Shown here piece after piece: positions 59,489 to 64,000 of a stretch of DNA of 64,000 nt; positions within the stretch are counted from its first letter, which is position 1; each line of letters opens with the position of its first letter. The notes below the pieces were generated by a model, which saw only the letters and a program-made list of their open reading frames with translations, did no database searches and had not been told where the DNA came from. Both the position numbers and the translations under genes were made by a program. The stretch lies in the NCBI RefSeq assembly GCF_009193175.1, contig NZ_VUKE01000011.1, positions 1-64,000 of the forward strand, given 5' to 3'. The stretch is from Georgenia ruanii (GTDB taxonomy: Bacteria; Actinomycetota; Actinomycetes; Actinomycetales; Actinomycetaceae).

Positions 59489-59553
59489 GGTAGAGCACCA
59501 ATTAGTGCCTCAAAACCACCGCCCACGCACCCATCACCGCAGGTCAGCGAGGT

Positions 59554-59572
59554 GCGCGATCCTGGATCGCGC
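59554..59572. repeat. Perfect palindrome just inside the right IS end
   Basis: GCGCGATCC-T-GGATCGCGC, 9-base arms with one unpaired base, adjoining the right terminal repeat. Such hairpins near IS ends can block outside transcription from entering the transposase gene. Confidence 0.6.
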
Positions 59573-59591
59573 AGCGGTGACCAAACTCAGG

Positions 59592-59936
59592 CGGAAGTAG
59601 GCCGCAGCCGAAATGTCCTCTCCCCACTACTGATTGGGCATATCAGGGTCGCTGCGAGGGCGCCGAGTTCCGCCGTGTCACCGTGCAGGTCCGTACCCGC
59701 GGATGGAAAGGGTCAGGTCGTAGCGCCCCCTACTGCCCGAAGTGGAGGAGGCCGTACCCTGCGCGGCGGATCTCGTCGCTTGCATCCGTATAGTCGATGT
59801 CGGTCACCGCCCACAGCAGCAATGAGCCACGATTCGTGGTGAACGGCCTGCTATGGCAAACCGTTCACCACGAGTAACGGAGACCGTTGCACACAGCAGC
59901 CACGGAGGCCGGTCCAGGGACAGCCCAGAGAAAGAA
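59592..59936. other. 345-base gap between the IS and the next gene
   Basis: No complete gene. A short minus-strand frame ending at 59730 has a protein-like tail (DIDYTDASDEIRRAGYG) but no adequate start, and may be a gene remnant. The gap also holds the inverted repeat at 59834-59873. Confidence 0.5.
59834..59873. repeat. 13-bp inverted repeat
   Basis: TCGTGGTGAACGG (59834-59846) and CCGTTCACCACGA (59861-59873) are perfect arms around a 14-base loop. It lies about 60 bases beyond the 3' end of the next gene (minus strand), fitting a terminator stem or recombination site, but there is no T-run. Confidence 0.7.
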
Positions 59937-60902
59937 CTAGCTATCGAAGCCCAGCCGGACCCTCAAGACGTCGTCCCGCAGTCCGGCAGCTGCAGCCCAG
60001 ACCGCACGAACTTGGTCGGGAAGCCTGTCGGGAATTCGCTGGCCCGCAACCCCAAAGAACGTCTGGGCGGCCACGACCGCTTCGACGCAAACGAGGATCG
60101 CTGGAAATGCCTGCACAGCCGCCTGGGCACCAGCATGCGGACCTGGAGCGATGCCTTCCATTCCGAGAGCGAAGCGAATCATCGATCGCTCCTGTATATG
60201 AGCAACCGAAGAAAGGTAGCGCCATGGCTGCTCACCCCACGGACCAAGTAGTGCGTGTATTGCTTCGTTGTGTGCGAGTCTCGGTTCAACGGCCCAGTCT
60301 GGCTCGCCCCGCTTGGTGACCGCCTGAGTACATCCGCCCTGGATTGCCAGGGCCATCAGTTGCTCGCGTTGGCGCACGAGTCTCTGGCGCGTGGATTCCC
60401 CACCCGGCGGGTGCGGATCCATAATCTCCTCCCGGATTGCTCTCAACTTGAGGTTGACCACCCGGGACTTGCGGAGCAAGTCGGTGATCTCCGCATCCAT
60501 CAGAAGGCGAGCATGGGCTGCGGCGTCCAAGAGCACTCTGCACAGCGCAAGGATGGGCCGAAAAGGAGCGCCGGATTCTGCGAGGAGTGCCAGAGCCTCA
60601 AGGTGGTCACGCACTGCTGTGGCGTACTCGTTGACGGTATTTAAAACTAGTTTATCGAGGTCCGACATGTTCGCCGACTCACCGACAGAGCCCGGCTGGG
60701 GGCCGAGCGGGCGTTCGTCGAGGCGCGACCGGCGCGGACCGCCCCAGACTGCTGAGACGTAGGCAGCATGAAGTGCATGAAGCGCCTTCCCTAGATCAGT
60801 CCAACTCGGACGTGCCGCAGCGAGTCGTCGTCCCCGTTCTGCGCCGCGGCGGAGGTATGCAACTACCGCCTCCGGGTCCTCCATGGATGGCACCGCTTCC
60901 AT
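59937..60902 (-). CDS. Hypothetical protein, 321 residues, mostly helical
   Basis: An ATG at 60902. The middle reads HLEALALLAESGAPFRPILALCRVLLDAAAHARLLMDAEI, resembling the helical bundle of DUF5677/AbiV-like proteins, where a RxxxE-type core is common, but the match is weak. EAVVAAQTFFGVAGQR near the end may be membrane-facing. No signal peptide. Neighbours are also unrecognised. Function is not assigned; a defence or island role is only a guess from context. Confidence 0.72.
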   Translation of the reverse strand: MEAVPSMEDPEAVVAYLRRGAERGRRLAAARPSWTDLGKALHALHAAYVSAVWGGPRRSRLDERPLGPQPGSVGESANMSDLDKLVLNTVNEYATAVRDHLEALALLAESGAPFRPILALCRVLLDAAAHARLLMDAEITDLLRKSRVVNLKLRAIREEIMDPHPPGGESTRQRLVRQREQLMALAIQGGCTQAVTKRGEPDWAVEPRLAHNEAIHALLGPWGEQPWRYLSSVAHIQERSMIRFALGMEGIAPGPHAGAQAAVQAFPAILVCVEAVVAAQTFFGVAGQRIPDRLPDQVRAVWAAAAGLRDDVLRVRLGFDS

Positions 60903-61166
60903 TGTCCGATAATAGGGCGCTCGTCCCCTCCCATGGATTTGCCCCGCTCAAACAGTCGAATCGATAGCAGGCGTCCGCAGCTGTCGACACCAGCCTGCAG
61001 CGTTGCCGGTGGAAGCCGAAGTTCTCCACGTAGGTCACTCCGCCGTCGGCTAGCTCGGGATTTGCAGGTCCGGCGCCGCCGTCGCGGATGAGCCCGCAGC
61101 GGCGCGCAACCGGCGAAGCACGCGAACAGGCTTGGTCGGTCCGTGCCAAAACCCGAGACTGAGTCC

Positions 61167-62540
61167 ATGAAGCGAACGCGCCTCAACGACCGCCAACTTG
61201 CCGTCCTTGCGTGGCTCGGACAGGGCTGCCCACCACGCGACTGGCCCGACTACAGCTACAGGACCTCCGCGCTGGCGCTACAGGCCCGTGGGCTCGCAAC
61301 CGTGAACCGACGCCGGGGGGCCTGGTCCGCGACGATAACCGAGACCGGCCGGCGGGTCTTAGAGGCCGGTGGAACGTTGCCGCCCGAGGACCGACCGGCG
61401 CATCGATCCCCGGGCGGCCGGCAAGGCACGGCGATGCGCCCGGCTCCTAAGAGCCCAGCGATCGAGAACCTGATTCAGCAGGTTCAAGACGCAGGCGGCA
61501 CACTGCGAGTAAGCGACCCCGACGCGACTGTGCGAGCGGCCTTCCGCCGGGCGATTAGCCTGGCCCTCACCTCAGGAGCAGTCCCGGATGGCTTCGCCCT
61601 TAAGCACACCGGCCGCGACCGGGGCGATCTGGTCATCCGCCTCATCCCGCTGCGTGACCTGCCCACCGCACGGCCACGGCCCGAGCCCATCCCCGTCCCC
61701 GACGACATGCGGGAAGTTGGTGCGACCGTCCGGAACCTGGTCCGCGACCACAGACCGGCCATTTCCGACGCGGCACTGCCCCGAGCGGCCCGGATCCTGG
61801 AGGGCGTGTCGCGCGAATGCGCGCGGCGCGGATATGTGTTCGGCCCGCCCGTAGGCGACAGCGGTCACTTCCGCATTTCAATCGGCGAGGACGCGGCTGC
61901 CTTCGCCATGAGTGAGGAGGACGCGACCGTGGAGACGTACCCCGACGAGGAAGTCGCGAGCAAGAAGTACCCCTGGCAACGCGTAAGCCTGACCAAGGTC
62001 ACCGTCGCCTCGGGCAGGCTCTCGATCCGCGCCCTCGGCGCGGCCTACCCGCCAGTGAGTTGGGCGGACCGGAAGCGCTGGTCCCTCGAGGACAAGCTAC
62101 TCGACCTCTTCACCTATGTAGAAGGTGAGGCTGCCGCTGCGCGTGCAAACCGCGACCGCGCGGCACGTGAACGACGAGAACGGCGGCTGCTGTGGGAACG
62201 GGCCGTGCCGCAGGCCCGTCGACGATTCCTCGAGCACCTCAACGCCGAGCGCGCCTCACAGCAGGCAGCGTCATGGCAGGAGGCGAAGAAGCTCCGCGAG
62301 TACGCCGCCGCGGTGCGCAACGTGGCCTCTCAAGCCGAGCACCGGCCGCTCACTCGTCGCTTGTCGGCTTGGGCAGGCTGGGTAGAGCGGGAGGCGGCAC
62401 AGATCGACCCGCTCACCCAACTCGAGGCGGTCGGCTTTGAGGTGCCCGAGGCGATCACCCCCTATGACATGGATAAGTACATGCCACGAGGGATGACGGT
62501 CCGCCATCCCCCCGGTGACGAACCGGGGGGATGGGACTGA
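61167..62540 (+). CDS. Hypothetical protein, about 457 residues, HTH-like N-terminus and coiled-coil C-terminus
   Basis: The N-terminal 60 residues (LNDRQLAVLAWLGQGCPP, then TSALALQARGLATVNRRRG) look like a small winged-helix. A middle part follows (MRPAPKSPAIENLIQQVQDAGG, VPVPDDMREVGATVRNLV). The C-terminal 130 residues are charged and probably coiled-coil (EAAAARANRDRAARERRERR, LRAYAAAVRNVA-like). Similar multi-part proteins occur in actinobacterial integrated elements. The ATG at 61167 is preferred; a GTG at 61143 is the alternative. It is convergent with the next gene, with the two stop codons adjacent. Confidence 0.75.
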   Translation: MKRTRLNDRQLAVLAWLGQGCPPRDWPDYSYRTSALALQARGLATVNRRRGAWSATITETGRRVLEAGGTLPPEDRPAHRSPGGRQGTAMRPAPKSPAIENLIQQVQDAGGTLRVSDPDATVRAAFRRAISLALTSGAVPDGFALKHTGRDRGDLVIRLIPLRDLPTARPRPEPIPVPDDMREVGATVRNLVRDHRPAISDAALPRAARILEGVSRECARRGYVFGPPVGDSGHFRISIGEDAAAFAMSEEDATVETYPDEEVASKKYPWQRVSLTKVTVASGRLSIRALGAAYPPVSWADRKRWSLEDKLLDLFTYVEGEAAAARANRDRAARERRERRLLWERAVPQARRRFLEHLNAERASQQAASWQEAKKLREYAAAVRNVASQAEHRPLTRRLSAWAGWVEREAAQIDPLTQLEAVGFEVPEAITPYDMDKYMPRGMTVRHPPGDEPGGWD

Positions 62541-63467
62541 TCACCGCCGGCGCAGCTCCTCGACCGTGACTCCCACAGCCCGCTCGATCCGCCGAGCCTC
62601 CCGATCATCGCCGGCCCGCCTCAGCGCGGCTGTGGCGGCGAGAACGAGATCACTTAGTCGCGCCACTTCCTTACGCAGCTCCTTCAGTTCGTCGCGTCGC
62701 TCGACGGCCTGCTGACCGCACCACGACCGCAAAACCTCCCGATACGGCCGCCCGAAATGGCTCTCGTCCTGCTCCTGGTAGTACTCCGGCTCGAGAAGTC
62801 TCGTACGGCCGTCCTGGCCGACGTAGTGCTTGCCGTAGAGCTTGTTGCGGGTTGCCTCGGCCTCGTCCGCGTCAACGTGCGAGAGGATGGGCTGCGGGTC
62901 GCGGGCCGCAGCGGTCCGGGCGATCAGCTCCGTCACACTCCAGGGCACCACGTAGCCGTTATCGTCCTTGAACGCGAGCGACGAGCCCGTGAGATCTTGC
63001 GGCTCCAGTGCCAGAAACTGTGCGAGCTTCTCGAGGTCGTGAATGACCGACACGCCCTCGGTGGCTGACCTGTGCTCAAGGCTGACGAGCTCATGGTTGA
63101 TCAGCATGTCGAAAACCGTGGAAGCGGCGAGCTCCTCTGGTGTGTCACGGCGATCCAATTCACTCGCTACTGCCTTCCAGCGCGCTTCGCGCGCCTCGTA
63201 GGCCGACACCTGGCTCCAGGGCACCTTGAGTCGGGCGGGCGGCACCCACTCCTCGCGTGCTTCGAACTGCTCAGCCACGAAACGGACCCTCACCCGCGCA
63301 GGGCGGGTCGTGCCGAGCTTCTCGACGACGACCTCGGTCAGCGGATCCACCGCCCTTGCACGGTAGGCCCAGCGCTCGCCCACCTGAGTTTCCGGACCCG
63401 ATGCTGGCACCTGCCGCCCCTCCAAGTCTCTTGCGACTCCACGATCAGCGCATTTAGCCGCCGGCAC
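62541..63467 (-). CDS. Hypothetical protein, 308 residues
   Basis: GTG start. GERWAYRARAVDPLTEVVVEKLG and RVRVRFVAEQFEAREEWVPPARLKVPW form an N-terminal beta-rich part that resembles proteins from actinobacterial accessory islands. The C-terminus is charged, with RDELKELRKEVARLSDLVLAA as a likely coiled coil. No catalytic motif is evident. It abuts the gene at 61167 tail-to-tail without a gap, suggesting that the two travel together. Confidence 0.72.
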   Translation of the reverse strand: MPAAKCADRGVARDLEGRQVPASGPETQVGERWAYRARAVDPLTEVVVEKLGTTRPARVRVRFVAEQFEAREEWVPPARLKVPWSQVSAYEAREARWKAVASELDRRDTPEELAASTVFDMLINHELVSLEHRSATEGVSVIHDLEKLAQFLALEPQDLTGSSLAFKDDNGYVVPWSVTELIARTAAARDPQPILSHVDADEAEATRNKLYGKHYVGQDGRTRLLEPEYYQEQDESHFGRPYREVLRSWCGQQAVERRDELKELRKEVARLSDLVLAATAALRRAGDDREARRIERAVGVTVEELRRR

Positions 63468-63662
63468 AAGCTCTCACCGATTCTGTGCGACTGCATCTTC
63501 GGTCAGAGGCCGCTGTAGTGGGAATCGGCGGGCCTTCTGCCGCGGAACGCCTGGACTGCTCGTCGGTAGGGCCGACAACTGGAGCGGTGGCGCTACGAAA
63601 TTCGGACGCGGCCGCCCCGCTGCAGCTGTCGAAACCGCCCTGCTGCTCACATTCCGCATCCC

Positions 63663-64000
63663 CTAGTCGAGCCGAATGCGTCCCTCTAAAAGGTCTGTTG
63701 GAAAGTCCTCAATGATGTTCTCGAGCCCGCGCGGCCTCATCATGAACGCACGTCGTAGCCTGCGCGAGATTAGCCATCGCGAAACGCTTGAAGTAACTCG
63801 ATGCCAGCGGCGCGTGAGCGTCACGAGCGACTCCCACTCCTCGCTGAACTCATCACGAATCACGAGCGCGAAGGTACCGCGCGCCTCGTACGACGAGTAG
63901 CGCCACTCACCTTGAAGAACGGTGAGGGCTCGTCGGAGAGCCAACTCGATCTGCTTTCCACTTCTGGGTGGCAGGTACAGGGCCCACAAGTCGATGCTGC
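63663..64000 (-). CDS. Hypothetical protein, 3' part only
   Basis: An open frame that enters from the right edge and ends at a TAG at 63663: SIDLWALYLPPRSGKQIEL, then LQGEWRYSSYEARGTFALVI and a basic SRWLISRRLRRAFMMRP. The true start is outside the window. The basic segment could bind nucleic acid. No family recognised. Confidence 0.55.
   Translation of the reverse strand, partial: SIDLWALYLPPRSGKQIELALRRALTVLQGEWRYSSYEARGTFALVIRDEFSEEWESLVTLTRRWHRVTSSVSRWLISRRLRRAFMMRPRGLENIIEDFPTDLLEGRIRLD

Larger units (their letters stand above)
57807..59591 (-). mobile_element. IS1634-type insertion sequence
   Basis: About 1785 bases. The ends are CCTGAGTTCGGTCATTCGCT at 57807-57826 and, read inward from the right on the minus strand, CCTGAGTTTGGTCACCGCTG (59591-59572), giving imperfect terminal inverted repeats. 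One transposase frame fills the element. No clear target duplication was seen. The element separates the amino-sugar module from the unrecognised genes on the right. Confidence 0.72.

Noticed and set aside
57825-59515. TTAGTGCCT direct repeat near both IS ends as terminal repeats
   Set aside because: The two copies (57825 and 59503) are in the same orientation and the left one is inside the transposase coding end. The CCTGAGTT inverted pair further out fits better.
59730-59830. Possible small minus-strand gene with a tail reading DIDYTDASDEIRRAGYG
   Set aside because: The frame is closed by a stop shortly upstream and has no good start with a ribosome site. At most it is a gene remnant, so it is mentioned only in the gap entry.
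1-64000. CRISPR array
   Set aside because: No regularly spaced direct repeats with unique spacers were found. The 7-bp and 35-bp tandem repeats have no spacers, and no cas genes are present.

Overview
The window comes from a very GC-rich actinobacterium. The left edge is the 5' end of a 16S rRNA gene on the minus strand, preceded by an actinobacterial rRNA leader. The signature and gene content (F420/PPOX-type oxidoreductase, HxlR and ROK regulators, DUF1905, DUF2461, GH20 with a sugar ABC transporter) fit the order Micrococcales (Cellulomonas/Georgenia-like). That placement is an inference from about 90 bases of 16S and general style, not a proven taxonomy.

Layout. 1-0.65 kb: 16S start, leader and rRNA promoter. 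0.7-11.1 kb: ordinary chromosomal genes, mostly single units (a frameshifted SRPBCC/DUF6544 gene, a DHFR-like reductase, a membrane-anchored HExxH protease, a VOC-HxlR-PPOX cluster, PfpI, DUF2461, a WYL regulator divergent from an alpha/beta hydrolase, an HNH protein, and a small operon holding an ABC-ATPase remnant). 11.1-48.6 kb: a large catabolic island. 48.7-56.7 kb: a methyltransferase and an amino-sugar module (ROK kinase, binding protein, two permeases, ROK repressor, GH20 beta-N-acetylhexosaminidase). 56.7-64 kb: an accessory region with an IS1634-type element whose transposase carries an in-frame amber stop, plus several unrecognised proteins.

The island is the most notable content. 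It holds: molybdenum cofactor genes (moaA, a mocA-like cytidylyltransferase, xdhC); a three-subunit molybdenum hydroxylase with a CoxG-like partner; a RutA/SfnG-like flavin monooxygenase with its own FMN reductase; two FAD aromatic-ring hydroxylases; a fused styrene/indole-monooxygenase-plus-reductase; two phytoene-desaturase-like FAD oxidoreductases; two LDH2-type dehydrogenases; an SDR; three cupin genes; an FAH-family hydrolase; an ACMSD-like amidohydrolase; a tautomerase; two RidA proteins; two ABC importers (branched-chain amino acid type and SsuABC type); and an MFS exporter. The set reads as a complete uptake, ring hydroxylation, ring cleavage and hydrolysis route for an aromatic compound, most likely a nitrogen heterocycle. 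The substrate is inferred.

The island appears to be one regulon. A 13-14 base core, TTGACATGTGATCA, occurs upstream of four minus-strand transcription units (mocA-xdhC, coxMSL, ssuABC and the MFS gene) and, in near-identical form, upstream of the second gntR gene. Degenerate copies lie before the liv operon and the ldh2-tautomerase-styA operon. In the four exact copies TTGACA is also positioned as a -35 element. The full site tends to the 20-base palindrome TGACATGTGATCACATGTCA. Three GntR/FCD regulators with almost identical DNA-recognition segments are encoded inside the island and are the obvious candidates to bind it.
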